64,000 nucleotides of DNA, taken from positions 620,001-684,000 of the forward strand of contig NZ_JBNAFY010000002.1 in the NCBI RefSeq assembly GCF_049800915.1, read 5' to 3'. Positions 33,820 through 43,003 of the stretch are shown piece after piece; position 1 is the first letter of the stretch; each line of letters starts with the position of its first letter. The stretch comes from Amaricoccus macauensis_A. GTDB taxonomy: Bacteria > Pseudomonadota > Alphaproteobacteria > Rhodobacterales > Rhodobacteraceae. The notes under the pieces were generated by a model. It made no database searches and was not told the origin of the DNA. It saw nothing but the letters and a program-made list of their open reading frames with translations. The position numbers and the translations under genes were made by a program.

Positions 33820-35778
33820 TCAGAACACCACGCGGGCGGCGATCGCGATTTCCCGGCCGGGTTCCGCGAGCGGCTCGACGGTGCCGAATTCCTGACCGTA
33901 TGTGGCGCGGTCGGAATACATCTCGTCGAAAATGTTGTTCGCTTCGAGCCGCAGGGTGAGGTTCTCGTATTGCGCCGGCTGATACTCGGCCCAGAGGTTG
34001 ACGACCGTGTAGCTCTCCAGTGCCTCGTAGCCCAGATCTTCGGTGTCGTCGTTCTCGAGCGCCGCGTCGATCGTGCCGCCCAGGGTCAGCCCGTAGCGGT
34101 CGATGCGCTGCACGGCCTCGAGCGCGATGGTCTGGCCCGAGGGCACGCCGAAATAGGTGAGCGTGTCGGAATCGACCGGATCGCCATCCGACGTCACTTC
34201 GGCGTCGACGAAGCTCGCGCGGACGAAGCCGGTGCTCCAGCTGTAGCCGGCCGAGAGACGGTAGCCTTCGGAGCGGAAGTCGAAGGGGATGAAGGGGCTG
34301 ACCGAGTAGACCGCATCGCGTGCGTTGTCGATGTCGGTGCGGAAGACGGAGGCGCCCAGCTCGAAGCCCATGTGGTGGAACTCGAGGCCTGCATTCATGT
34401 TCTCCGACCGGACCGGCTCGAGTTCGTCATAGACCCAGGCCGGATTGTAGATATAGGGCTCGCCAAGAGCGATGCCGCCGAACACGTTGGAATAGCCGGC
34501 CTGGGCGGTGAACATCTCGTTGATGTCGTAGGCGACGGAGGCATTGCCCGAAAGGCCGGAATTGGTCTCCTTGCTGCCATCGACGCCCTCGAACCGCTGC
34601 TGGTCGGTGCGCAGACCCAGCGAGACGCGGAGCGGCTGGATCGGGGTCAGACGTGCCTGGCCGTAGAGGCCCCAGTTTGTGGCCTTCTCGGTCAGTTCGT
34701 CGGTGAAGGGATCCTCGTAGCTCGTTTCCTCGGAGTAGAAGTCGACGCCCGCGTTGATCGAGCCGAGATCGCCCAGTCCGAAGCGGTTCTCGACCTTGCC
34801 GTTCCAACCCTCGCCGGTGCCTTCGCTGCCCCATGGGTCGGGCACGTCGGTGGTCGACTCGCTCCAGGCGATCTGCGCCGTGGGCTGCCAGATCCCGGTC
34901 GCGCGGGTGGCCTCGTAGGTCAGCACCACGTTGCGGGTGGTGAGATCGTATTCGCGCACTTCCGGCTCGTCGCGGCCGATGAGGCTGCCGATATTGGCGC
35001 GGTAGGGGCGGTCGGCATCGTCCTGGGTCTGCATGGCCGAGATCTCGAACCGATGTCCGGTTTCGCTCTCGTAGGCGCCTTTTGCCAGGAAGCTCGTAAG
35101 GTCGGTTCCGGTGCCGGGCACTTCATCGCCGTCGCCGTCATCGTAGTTGCCGCCATCGCCATAGCGGACGTAGGCCAGTCCTTCGAAGCCGTCGCGGCGG
35201 CCATAGCCGGCAAGCCCACCGACGAAAGTGTCGCCGTTGAAACTGTATCGTGCAGTGGCAAAGCCGCCGGCTGTCTCGTCGGGGGCGAGCAGGTCGTCCA
35301 CATCGACGGTTTCGTAGGCGATGGCACCGGCTATCGCGCCGGGCCCCGAATCCGCGGCCGTGACACCGGGATCGACGCGTACGGCCTTCAAAAGGCCCGG
35401 ATCGATCTGGTTGGTCGACGAATGGTGGAAGATCTTCTGGTTCTGGCGCGCGCCATCGACCGTCACCGCGAGGTTCGTTTCCTCGATGCCGTTCACATAG
35501 ACCTTCTGCGATGCCGGAACCGCGCCGCCGACCTGCACCGTGGCGTCGGAGGCGAAGACCTCCTTCAGCGTCTGCGGATCCTGACGTTCCAGCTCCTCGG
35601 GGCCGATATAGACCGATTCCGCGCGGTCCGCGGCCCCGTCATATGCGTCCCAGTCATGGGTCGAAAACACGGGCAGAGTGCCGAGAAAGAGAGGGGTTTC
35701 GGTGTCCTGTGCCAGGGCCGTGGCACCGTGCGCCGTCAGGCCCGATGCGCAGGCCAGAATATAGCTGTATCGTCTCAA
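33820..35778 (-). CDS. TonB-dependent outer-membrane receptor
   Basis: 652 aa from a TTG at 35778 (GGGAG about 9 nt upstream), which gives a clean signal peptide (RRYSYILACASGLTAHGATALA-QD); the frame before it is not protein-like. Plug domain at ~50-190 (YIGPEELERQDPQTLKEVF..., VYVNGIEETNLAVTVDGARQNQKIFHHSS, IDPGLLKAVRVDPGVTAADSGPGAIAGAI), then a 22-strand barrel ending in the required C-terminal Phe (ARVVF). The plug resembles heme/haemoglobin or siderophore receptors. No TonB/ExbBD or iron-uptake ABC genes are adjacent, so the ligand is open. Confidence 0.88.
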   Translation of the reverse strand: MRRYSYILACASGLTAHGATALAQDTETPLFLGTLPVFSTHDWDAYDGAADRAESVYIGPEELERQDPQTLKEVFASDATVQVGGAVPASQKVYVNGIEETNLAVTVDGARQNQKIFHHSSTNQIDPGLLKAVRVDPGVTAADSGPGAIAGAIAYETVDVDDLLAPDETAGGFATARYSFNGDTFVGGLAGYGRRDGFEGLAYVRYGDGGNYDDGDGDEVPGTGTDLTSFLAKGAYESETGHRFEISAMQTQDDADRPYRANIGSLIGRDEPEVREYDLTTRNVVLTYEATRATGIWQPTAQIAWSESTTDVPDPWGSEGTGEGWNGKVENRFGLGDLGSINAGVDFYSEETSYEDPFTDELTEKATNWGLYGQARLTPIQPLRVSLGLRTDQQRFEGVDGSKETNSGLSGNASVAYDINEMFTAQAGYSNVFGGIALGEPYIYNPAWVYDELEPVRSENMNAGLEFHHMGFELGASVFRTDIDNARDAVYSVSPFIPFDFRSEGYRLSAGYSWSTGFVRASFVDAEVTSDGDPVDSDTLTYFGVPSGQTIALEAVQRIDRYGLTLGGTIDAALENDDTEDLGYEALESYTVVNLWAEYQPAQYENLTLRLEANNIFDEMYSDRATYGQEFGTVEPLAEPGREIAIAARVVF

Positions 35779-36019
35779 GGATTGCGTCTCCCACCATGAG
35801 CAGTCCGGATCTGTTGGCGGGCTCGGCTGGAAACGCAGCGTGGCGGGCTGTTCGCGTGGTTTTAAACCGCTCACGCCTACGAACGAAAGCGGATTCTTAC
35901 GGGCAGGTAGGATGATCGGGGCGAGAATTGCCCGTTGCGCGGGCAGTCCGGGCATCTTGTGCTTTTCCCGGGCGCCTCTAGGATGATCCCCGGTTCAGAG
36001 TGTGCGTGGAGGGTCGAAG

Positions 36020-37276
36020 ATGCCAGCATCCGGTGAGAATTTCAGGGTCGACGGGGCGCGTCTCTGGGACAGCATCATGGAGATGGCGCAGATCGGGCCG
36101 GGTGTCGCCGGAGGCAACAACCGCCAAACACTGACGGATGCCGATGCCGAAGGGCGCGCTCTCTTCAAGTCCTGGTGCGATGCCGCAGGCATGAGCATGG
36201 GCGTGGACAGGATGGGCACGATGTTCGCCCGGCGCGAGGGCACGGAGCCGGATCTGGCCCCGGTCTACATGGGCAGCCATCTCGACACCCAGCCCACGGG
36301 CGGGAAATACGACGGCGTGCTTGGCGTGCTGGGAGCGCTGGAGGCGGTGCGCACGCTCAATGATCTCAACATCAAGACCCGCCGGCCCATCGTGGTGGTG
36401 AACTGGACCAACGAGGAGGGCACGCGGTTTGCGCCCGCCATGCTGGCCTCGGGCGTGTTCGCGGGGGTGCATACGCTCGACTGGGCCTATGCGCGCGAGG
36501 ATGCCAAGGGGCTCACGTTCGGCGACGAACTGGCGCGGGTCGGCTGGACCGGCGAAGAAGAGGTCGGCGCGCGCGATATCCACGCGCTGTTCGAACTGCA
36601 TATCGAGCAGGGGCCGATACTCGAGGCGGAGGGCAAGGATATCGGTGTCGTCACCCACGGGCAGGGGCTCTGGTGGTTGCAGGTCACGCTGACCGGCAAG
36701 GAGGCGCATACCGGCTCCACGCCCATGCCCATGCGGGTGAATGCGGGTCTTGGCATGGCGCGGATCACCGAACTGGTGCACGAGATCGCCATGGGCCACC
36801 AGCCCGATGCGGTCGGTGCCATCGGGCATGTGGATGTCTATCCCAACAGCCGCAACGTCATTCCGGGCAAGACGGTGTTCACCGCCGATTTCCGCTCGCC
36901 GCACCAGCACATTCTCGATGCGATGAAAGCGGAATTCCAGGAGCGCGCGCCGAAGGTGGCGGAAGAGCTCGGGCTTGGCATCGAGATCGAGCCGGTGGGC
37001 CATTTCGATTGCGTCACCTTCGACGAGGGATGCGTCTCCAAGGTGCGGGGCGCGACCGAGCGGCTGGGCTATTCGCACCGGGACATCGTCAGCGGGGCGG
37101 GTCATGATGCCTGCTGGATCAACCGGGTGGCGCCCACCTCGATGATCATGTGCCCCTGCGTGGACGGGCTGAGCCACAACGAAGCGGAGGAGATCACGCC
37201 CGACTGGGCGGAGAAGGGCACGAACGTGCTGTTTCATGCGGTGCTCGAAGCGGCGGAGCCGGTCGACGGATTGTGA
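36020..37276 (+). CDS. Zn-dependent N-carbamoyl amidase (beta-ureidopropionase type)
   Basis: 418 aa from the ATG at 36020, 6 nt behind GGAGGG. M20-type amidase/hydantoinase-carbamoylase family: metal ligands in GSHLDTQPTGGKYDGVLG, the acidic pair in NWTNEEGTRF, HIEQGP, and the C-terminal SHNEAE. Dimerisation segment GKEAHTGSTPM is present. These enzymes hydrolyse N-carbamoyl-beta-alanine or N-carbamoyl amino acids, the last step of reductive pyrimidine breakdown. The dihydropyrimidinase gene ~0.8 kb downstream supports that role. Confidence 0.9.
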   Translation: MPASGENFRVDGARLWDSIMEMAQIGPGVAGGNNRQTLTDADAEGRALFKSWCDAAGMSMGVDRMGTMFARREGTEPDLAPVYMGSHLDTQPTGGKYDGVLGVLGALEAVRTLNDLNIKTRRPIVVVNWTNEEGTRFAPAMLASGVFAGVHTLDWAYAREDAKGLTFGDELARVGWTGEEEVGARDIHALFELHIEQGPILEAEGKDIGVVTHGQGLWWLQVTLTGKEAHTGSTPMPMRVNAGLGMARITELVHEIAMGHQPDAVGAIGHVDVYPNSRNVIPGKTVFTADFRSPHQHILDAMKAEFQERAPKVAEELGLGIEIEPVGHFDCVTFDEGCVSKVRGATERLGYSHRDIVSGAGHDACWINRVAPTSMIMCPCVDGLSHNEAEEITPDWAEKGTNVLFHAVLEAAEPVDGL

Positions 37277-37370
37277 CTTGGCGGCGTTGAGTTTGCGCGC
37301 CATTCCCGCAGAATCACGGGAAGCCCGCAATCGCGCGGGCGAACGATTCGAAAGGGTGTGGGGATTGAGT

Positions 37371-37643
37371 ATGATCCGGAGGCTGCTTTGCATCGGACTG
37401 CTGGTTGGGGGCGCGGCCGCGCTTTCGGCCTGTGCCGAGAGGGAGGATTACGCGGCTGAACTCGGCTTCTATCAGGATGACAGGCTGCGCTGGGACATTT
37501 CCGGCAGCTATCCGTCCTTTCAGGAGTGCAAGGAGGTCGCCCAGGCGCGGCACGAGGTTTACACACGGCAGGAGCGGGAGTTTTCCTGGGCCTGTCTGAA
37601 GCGGGACCCGGAGACGGGGGAATTTACCAACAGGTATCGGTAG
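37371..37643 (+). CDS. Small lipoprotein
   Basis: 90 aa from the ATG at 37371. MIRRLLCIGLLVGGAAALSACAE is a lipoprotein signal peptide with lipobox LSAC (Cys at residue 21). The mature part is short and hydrophilic (EREDYAAELGFYQDDRLRWDISGSYPSFQECKEVAQARHEVYTRQEREFSWACLKRDPETGEF), with two further cysteines that may pair. Unknown family. It is placed between the amidase and dihydropyrimidinase genes. Confidence 0.72.
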   Translation: MIRRLLCIGLLVGGAAALSACAEREDYAAELGFYQDDRLRWDISGSYPSFQECKEVAQARHEVYTRQEREFSWACLKRDPETGEFTNRYR

Positions 37644-38100
37644 GGAGAGGGCAGGCGGATGGGCCGGGCCGTGAATGGAGTGCATATTGATCGGCCATCC
37701 GGGGAAGGCCGCACCGCCTGCATCAGTTTACACGACCCAACGATCGATCTGGGCAAAGCGGAGGGCCAGCGTTCGTCCGCGGGGGAGCGCACTTACGTTA
37801 CCGGTCGTCGCTTTATGTTTAATTCACCCGCTCGGCAAAGCCCTGAAGACAAGGCAGAAGAAGCGCTCGCCCTCCGGGGCGGACGCGCGCTGGCCCGGGG
37901 CGCTGACGCGCCGTTGTTCCGGGCCGGGCCTACGGCCCAATTGCGGCTATGCCGTGTAGTTTTGGCCAGCTCGCACTCACCGGATCTCGCGTGTTGATCA
38001 GGGGCTTGCAAACATTCAGACTGACGCAAATCTCGCCGGGTGATCTTTTGGCCCTAGCGAACGGTAAGGCGATCCAAGAACGAAGCGCGGAGCGAGGAAC
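37644..38100. other. Intergenic region upstream of dihydropyrimidinase
   Basis: 457 nt; no supportable gene. A hairpin GGGCCG-GGCCTA-CGGCCC lies at about 37921-37938 without a T-run. The promoter of hydA should be in the right-hand part; no clear boxes can be assigned by eye. Confidence 0.4.
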
Positions 38101-39561
38101 ATGAGCAAGGTCATCAAGAACGGCACGATCGTCACGGCGGATCGGAGCTACAAGGCCGATGTGCTGATCGAGGGCGAGACGATCGCGGCGATCGGCGAGG
38201 GGCTCACGGGCGACGAGACGGTTGACGCGACCGATGCCTATGTCATGCCCGGCGGTATCGACCCGCACACCCATCTCGAGATGCCCTTCATGGGCACGAC
38301 CGCGGCCGAGACCTTCGAGAGCGGCACCTTCGCGGCGGCGGCTGGCGGCACCACGATGCTGGTCGATTTCGTGCTTCCGGGTGCGGACGGGAGCCTTCTG
38401 AACGCCATCGCCGACTGGGACCGGAAATCCTCGCGCCAGATCTGTGTCGATCTCGGCTATCACATGGCGATCACCGGCTGGAACGAGCAGATCTTCTCCG
38501 AAATGGAGCAGGTGGTGAAGCGGGGGGTGAACACCTTCAAGCACTTCATGGCCTACAAGGGCGCGCTGATGGTGGAGGACGACGAGATGTTCGCCTCCTT
38601 CAAACGCTGCGCCGCGCTGGGCGCGCTGCCGCTGGTCCATGCCGAGAACGGCGATATCGTTGCCGAGTTGCAGAAGAAATACATGGACGAAGGGCTGACC
38701 GGACCCGAGGGCCACGCCTATTCCCGGCCGCCGGAGGTCGAGGGTGAGGCGGCGAACCGCGCGATCATGATCGCGGATGCCGCGGGTGTGCCGCTCTATA
38801 TCGTGCATGTTTCCTGCGAGCAGGCGCATGAGGCGATCCGGCGGGCGCGGCAGAAGGGGATGCGGGTCTATGGCGAGCCGCTCATCCAGCATCTGACCCT
38901 CGATGAGACCGAGTATTTCAACAAGGACTGGGATTACGCCGCGCGCCGGGTGATGTCGCCGCCCTTCCGCGACAAGTCCCACCAGGACAGTCTCTGGGCC
39001 GGTTTGCAGGCGGGCTCGCTCCAGGTGGTCGCGACCGATCATGCCGCCTTCACCACCGATCAGAAGCGCATGGGACTCTCGGGGTTCCCCTCTATCCCGA
39101 ACGGCACGGGCGGGCTCGAGGAGCGGATGCCGGTCCTGTGGTCGAAGGGCGTCGAGACCGGGCGGCTGACGCCGAACGAATTCGTCGCCGCGACCTCGAC
39201 CAACATCGCAAAGATCCTCAATGTCTATCCCAAGAAGGGCGCCATCGTTCCCGGCTCGGATGCCGATATCGTGGTCTGGGATCCATCGCTTTCCAAGACG
39301 ATCACCACGGCGACGCAGAAGTCGGTGCTGGATTACTGCGTGTTCGAGGGCTTCGAGGTGAAGGGCCTGCCGCGCTACACATTGTCGCGCGGGGACGTGG
39401 TCTGGGCCGACGGGCAGAACAGCCAGCCGCAGCCCGGACGGGGCAAGTTCGTGCCGCGTCCGGCCTTCCCGGCGCCGCATGCCGCGCTCTCGAAGTGGAA
39501 GGATCTCAATTCGCCGCGCAAGATCGAGCGCGATCCGACCAACATTCCTTCGGGGGTCTGA
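38101..39561 (+). CDS. hydA: Dihydropyrimidinase
   Basis: 486 aa amidohydrolase-superfamily enzyme that opens the ring of 5,6-dihydrouracil/dihydrothymine. Metal-site motifs are all present: PGGIDPHTHLEMPFMG, the carbamylated lysine in NTFKHFMAYKGALM, LVHAENGD, YIVHVSCEQAHEA and VATDHAAF. Length and the C-terminal segment (VLDYCVFEGFEVKGLPRYTLSRGDVVWADGQ) are typical of dihydropyrimidinase/D-hydantoinase rather than allantoinase. The stop TGA is directly followed by the ATG of the next gene. The N-carbamoyl amidase 0.8 kb upstream and the ABC importer downstream make a pyrimidine-use patch. Confidence 0.93.
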   Translation: MSKVIKNGTIVTADRSYKADVLIEGETIAAIGEGLTGDETVDATDAYVMPGGIDPHTHLEMPFMGTTAAETFESGTFAAAAGGTTMLVDFVLPGADGSLLNAIADWDRKSSRQICVDLGYHMAITGWNEQIFSEMEQVVKRGVNTFKHFMAYKGALMVEDDEMFASFKRCAALGALPLVHAENGDIVAELQKKYMDEGLTGPEGHAYSRPPEVEGEAANRAIMIADAAGVPLYIVHVSCEQAHEAIRRARQKGMRVYGEPLIQHLTLDETEYFNKDWDYAARRVMSPPFRDKSHQDSLWAGLQAGSLQVVATDHAAFTTDQKRMGLSGFPSIPNGTGGLEERMPVLWSKGVETGRLTPNEFVAATSTNIAKILNVYPKKGAIVPGSDADIVVWDPSLSKTITTATQKSVLDYCVFEGFEVKGLPRYTLSRGDVVWADGQNSQPQPGRGKFVPRPAFPAPHAALSKWKDLNSPRKIERDPTNIPSGV

Positions 39562-39861
39562 ATGGGGATCGAGGCCGAGGTCATCAGCCTGGAGGACGGC
39601 GCGAGCAAGGGGCGGTATGTCTATCGCGCCGAAGGCGAAGAGGCCGAACTGACCTACTCCAAGGCCGGCGCGGGACTTCTGATCATCGATCACACCGAGG
39701 TCCCGGATGTGTTCCGCGGCAAGGGCGTGGGGGCGGCGCTGGTGGCGCGGGCGGTGGAGGACGCGCGGGCGGCGGGCAAGAAGATCCTGCCGCTCTGCCC
39801 CTTCGCGGCCGGGCAGTTCCGCAAGCATCCCGAGTGGGCCGAGGTGCTGAGCGGGAGATGA
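39562..39861 (+). CDS. YjdJ-type small GNAT acetyltransferase
   Basis: 99 aa. Compact GNAT of the Gcn5-like YjdJ type: GRYVYRAEGEEAELTYSKAGAGLLIIDHTEVPDVFRGKGVGAALVARAVEDARAAGKKILPLCPFAAGQFRKHPEW. The acetyl-CoA pyrophosphate loop is RGKGVGAA, and the C-terminal CPFxxxxFxxHPEW is characteristic of this subgroup. It starts immediately after the hydA stop codon, so it is probably translated by coupling. Substrate unknown. Confidence 0.88.
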   Translation: MGIEAEVISLEDGASKGRYVYRAEGEEAELTYSKAGAGLLIIDHTEVPDVFRGKGVGAALVARAVEDARAAGKKILPLCPFAAGQFRKHPEWAEVLSGR

Positions 39862-40256
39862 AGGCTTTGGTTGGGCTGGTCTGCATTCTGGCAGCGAATG
39901 GATGCACGATGCGTCATGGTGTGCAACTCGGAGCGGTGGATGGATCGGAAGAACTGGGTGGATACTTTCTTCAGTCCACCAATAGCCGGCTCCAACTCGG
40001 TTCATCCAATGGGCGATCCTGTCATGGGGGAAGTTGGTGGCTATCGGCCTTCCGCCAGGGCGGTGAAAACTGGAGCGAGGGCTGGATCCTCTGTGATGGC
40101 GGCGAAACAGGGCGTTGGGCTTTGCGCAAACCACAGGCTGGCGACCCTTTCCAATCTGGTGTCCATGTTGCCGAAGCCAGCATTGGCAAAAAGATGTTCT
40201 CTGGTGAATGGGGCATTGGCGTGAGCACGGCGGCTCCGGCGGAGGCGCGGAAGTGA
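39858..40256 (+). CDS. Putative small lipoprotein or secreted protein
   Basis: 132 aa, starting with ATG at 39858, which overlaps the preceding stop as ATGA. MKALVGLVCILAANGC is a hydrophobic leader ending in a possible but atypical lipobox (AANGC). The remainder is Trp/Gly/Ser-rich (LGSSNGRSCHGGSWWLSAFRQGGENWSEGWILCDGGETGRWALRKP) with a Cys pair. Codon use is less GC-rich than its neighbours. Family not recognised. Confidence 0.6.
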   Translation: MKALVGLVCILAANGCTMRHGVQLGAVDGSEELGGYFLQSTNSRLQLGSSNGRSCHGGSWWLSAFRQGGENWSEGWILCDGGETGRWALRKPQAGDPFQSGVHVAEASIGKKMFSGEWGIGVSTAAPAEARK

Positions 40257-40777
40257 GAGATTTCATCATTCGCGAATTCCGGCATGTTTTGCCGCCGACG
40301 ATCTTCTTCGTCGTAAGCTTCAACATCCTGGTTCTCTCTGTCGCACTGATCGCGCGCGGGGAGGGCGGGGATCTGCCCACCTATGCTGCGGCCACGGTTG
40401 CGGCGCTCATCTGCGGCAAGGCGGTGCTGGTGGCGGACAAGCTGCCGTTCTTCAACCGCTATCCCGAGAAGCCGCTGATCTGGAACGCCGCCTGGAAGGC
40501 GGGGCTCTACGTGCTCGTCACCATCCTTTTCCGGCTGGCCGAGGCGATGCTTTCGGCCGCGACCGGGGAATACGGCTTTGCGGCCGGAATGCAGCACGAG
40601 GTCGCGGAGTTCTCCTGGGCGCGGTTCTGGGCGGTCCAGCTCTGGCTCGTGCTGCTCTTCTTCGGTTATTCGGCCTTCCGGGAGCTTGTCGACGAACTGG
40701 GGCGGGAGCGGATCATCGGGATGTATTTCGGGCCGGTGAACCGGGAGAAGACCGGAGGCATGCACGCCCATGACTGA
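40253..40777 (+). CDS. Small integral membrane protein
   Basis: 174 aa, GTG start at 40253 behind GGAGGCG and overlapping the previous stop by four bases. Four membrane helices are likely (VLPPTIFFVVSFNILVLSVAL, TYAAATVAALICGKAVLVA, AGLYVLVTILFRLAEAML, FWAVQLWLVLLFFGYSAF). Ends in a polar tail. No family recognised. Three successive overlaps or abutments (hydA-GNAT-lipoprotein-this gene) make one translation-coupled unit. Confidence 0.72.
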   Translation: MRDFIIREFRHVLPPTIFFVVSFNILVLSVALIARGEGGDLPTYAAATVAALICGKAVLVADKLPFFNRYPEKPLIWNAAWKAGLYVLVTILFRLAEAMLSAATGEYGFAAGMQHEVAEFSWARFWAVQLWLVLLFFGYSAFRELVDELGRERIIGMYFGPVNREKTGGMHAHD

Positions 40778-40835
40778 TCTTCGCCGCCGCGCCCGGCGAA
40801 AGCCCGACCGCGCATCTCATCGCCTGGATGGGTGG

Positions 40836-41615
40836 TCAGGCGGTTACCGGAACGCCGGCATCCAGTTCGGCCCAGGCTCTGGCCGCTTCAGGTTCGGTGC
40901 GGCGCGTCCGAACGAGCTGCGTCTCACCCATTGCCAGCACACGGATCGCAAGGACCGCGACCACCGCCATGACCAGGATCTCGCCGCCATCCTCGATATT
41001 GGCGAAAAGGAAATCCAGCGTTCCGGATCCGGACGCAAGCACGTGAATCATGTCCACGACGATGCCGAAGAAGGCGAGGGCGGCCATGCAGAGCCCCAGG
41101 ATGACGAGAAGCGCGGCTTCGCCGGTCTGACGCTTGAACCAGGCCCGGAGAAAGACCGGAAAGAGCATCATCGCCGCGACGAGCCAGGCCAGAAGCTCAC
41201 CCAGATCCTGCGGTCGCAAGCCGGAAACGGCGGGAAGATCGAGACCCGAGGCAAGCAGTTTTCCGACGCGCTCGTGATAGAGCATGGTATCGTCGAACCA
41301 GATGAAGCCGAAGAGCAGGGCCAATGCGAAAAGCACCGCCGAGCGCCTGAGCGTCGCGGAAATCACGAAACAGAGTGCAATCGCGAAACTGAGAGCCTGG
41401 CAGTATTTTTCACCGAGACTGTTCTCCTGCCCCAGGAACAGAAGCTCGCGGATCTGCATTTCGTGCGCCGTTCCCATCGCAAGCCACGGGATCGAGAATG
41501 CCAGTGCCAGGATGACAGCGGTAAGCAACCCCAGAATGGCGGCGCAGACGCGTGTCTGACGCGAACGCATGGCCGCGCCCGATATTTCGACTACGTCTTG
41601 CAGGATCATGACCAT
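40836..41615 (-). CDS. Hypothetical multi-pass membrane protein
   Basis: 259 aa with about six hydrophobic helices (for example ILGLLTAVILALAFSIPWLAMG, AVLFALALLFGFIWFDD, LGELLAWLVAAMMLFPVFL, EAALLVILGLCMAALAFFGIVVDMIHVLA, EDGGEILVMAVVAVLAIRVLA). The start may instead be the internal ATG before RSRQTRVCAAI. Family not recognised. It is on the opposite strand to the pyrimidine genes and separates hydA from the ABC transporter. Confidence 0.65.
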   Translation of the reverse strand: MVMILQDVVEISGAAMRSRQTRVCAAILGLLTAVILALAFSIPWLAMGTAHEMQIRELLFLGQENSLGEKYCQALSFAIALCFVISATLRRSAVLFALALLFGFIWFDDTMLYHERVGKLLASGLDLPAVSGLRPQDLGELLAWLVAAMMLFPVFLRAWFKRQTGEAALLVILGLCMAALAFFGIVVDMIHVLASGSGTLDFLFANIEDGGEILVMAVVAVLAIRVLAMGETQLVRTRRTEPEAARAWAELDAGVPVTA

Positions 41616-41769
41616 GGTTCCGTCCCCCCAGATGAACCGATTGTCGCGATGTCCTCACGAGATGACTCGTTAGTGTCGCATTACTGTCATGCTAACGTCA
41701 TAATCAGATCCGTCGCCCCGCGTTTCGGTAACGTTTGCGTGAGGAGTCCAGGAAGGGAGTTCGATAGTA

Positions 41770-42558
41770 GTGAGTAAGCCGTTCAATGTGATCCATGCCG
41801 AAGGGCTTGGGCTCACCTTCGAGACCAATGACGGGCCGGTCCATGCGCTCAAGGACGTGGATCTGTCGATTCACAAGGGCGACTTCGTCTCCTTCATCGG
41901 GCCGTCGGGCTGTGGCAAGACAACCTTTCTGCGGGTTGCGGCCGATCTGGAGAAGCCCACGGCCGGGACGATCACGGTCAACGGCATGAGCCCGGATGAG
42001 GCGCGCAAGAGCCGGTCCTACGGCTATGTCTTCCAGGCGGCGGGGCTGTTTCCCTGGCGGACCATCGGGGCCAACATCCGTCTGCCGCTCGAGATCATGG
42101 GTTATGAGCGGGCCGAGCAGCAGAAGCGGATGGAGCGCGTGCTGAAGCTGGTGGAGCTTTCCGGGTTCGAGAAGAAATACCCCTGGCAGCTTTCGGGCGG
42201 GATGCAGCAGCGCGCCTCGATCGCCCGCGCGCTCGCTTTCGATGCCGACATCCTGCTGATGGACGAGCCTTTCGGGGCGCTCGACGAGATCGTGCGCGAC
42301 AAGCTCAACGAGCAGTTGCTGGCGCTTTGGGCGCGCACCGGCAAGACCATCGGCTTCGTGACCCATTCGATCCCGGAAGCCGTATTTCTCTCGACGAAGA
42401 TCGTCGTGATGAGCCCGCGCCCTGGACGGGTGACGGATGTGATCGAAAGCACGCTTCCGCGCGAGCGCGATCTCGACATCCGCGAGACCCCGGAGTTCCT
42501 GGCGCTGGCACATCGGGTCCGCGAGGGGCTCAGGGCCGGGCATGCCTATGACGGGTGA
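41770..42558 (+). CDS. ABC transporter ATP-binding protein (nitrate/taurine/HMP type)
   Basis: 262 aa. Walker A GPSGCGKTTFLR, Q-loop in YGYVFQAAGLFPWRTI, signature LSGGMQQRASIARAL, Walker B ILLMDEPFGALDE and H-loop FVTHSIPEA are all intact. The sequence belongs to the NrtD/SsuB/TauB group that pairs with NMT1/THI5-like binding proteins. GTG start at 41770. The gene overlaps the next by 17 nt. With the permeases at 43000 and 45128 and the binding protein at 46015 it forms one importer, probably for a pyrimidine-like compound given the catabolic genes nearby. Confidence 0.93.
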   Translation: MSKPFNVIHAEGLGLTFETNDGPVHALKDVDLSIHKGDFVSFIGPSGCGKTTFLRVAADLEKPTAGTITVNGMSPDEARKSRSYGYVFQAAGLFPWRTIGANIRLPLEIMGYERAEQQKRMERVLKLVELSGFEKKYPWQLSGGMQQRASIARALAFDADILLMDEPFGALDEIVRDKLNEQLLALWARTGKTIGFVTHSIPEAVFLSTKIVVMSPRPGRVTDVIESTLPRERDLDIRETPEFLALAHRVREGLRAGHAYDG

Positions 42559-43003
42559 TTTCATCATTCGAGACGGCCGGGCGGAGGACGCCGCGGCGAG
42601 TGCGGCGATCTACAATGCCTGGGTGGATGCGACTCCCTGGATGCCGCGCATCCATCCCGCCGACGGGGTGGAGCGTTTCTTCTGCAACCGTATTTTCGGC
42701 GTCTGCACCGTGATCGTCTCCGAAGAGGGGGGCGAGATCCGGGGCATTCTGGCCTTCGACGCCGAGGGCTACATCGCGGTTCTGAGCATCGCGGACGCCG
42801 CGCGGGGCAAGGGGATCGGTGCGGCGCTTCTGTCGGAGGCCAAGCGCCGGCGTCCCGAGGGGCTCATGGCCTGGACGTTTCAGGCCAATGAGGGCGCGCA
42901 GCGATTCTATCTTCGGCAAGGGTTCCGCGAGGAGACCCGCACGGAGGGCGAGAACGAGGAGGGCCTGCCGGATATCCTCTATGTCTGGGGGCGGGCGCCA
43001 TGA
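42542..43003 (+). CDS. GNAT family N-acetyltransferase
   Basis: 153 aa. GNAT fold: FIIRDGRAEDAAASAAIYNAWVDATPWMPRIHPADGVERFF at the N-terminus, the CoA loop in LSIADAARGKGIGAALLSEAKRR, then FQANEGAQRFYLRQGFREETRTEG. Substrate unknown; resembles phosphinothricin-type or general small-molecule acetyltransferases. It overlaps the ABC ATPase by 17 nt and the permease gene by four, so it is embedded in the transporter operon. A second ATG two codons in is possible as start. Confidence 0.88.
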   Translation: MPMTGDFIIRDGRAEDAAASAAIYNAWVDATPWMPRIHPADGVERFFCNRIFGVCTVIVSEEGGEIRGILAFDAEGYIAVLSIADAARGKGIGAALLSEAKRRRPEGLMAWTFQANEGAQRFYLRQGFREETRTEGENEEGLPDILYVWGRAP

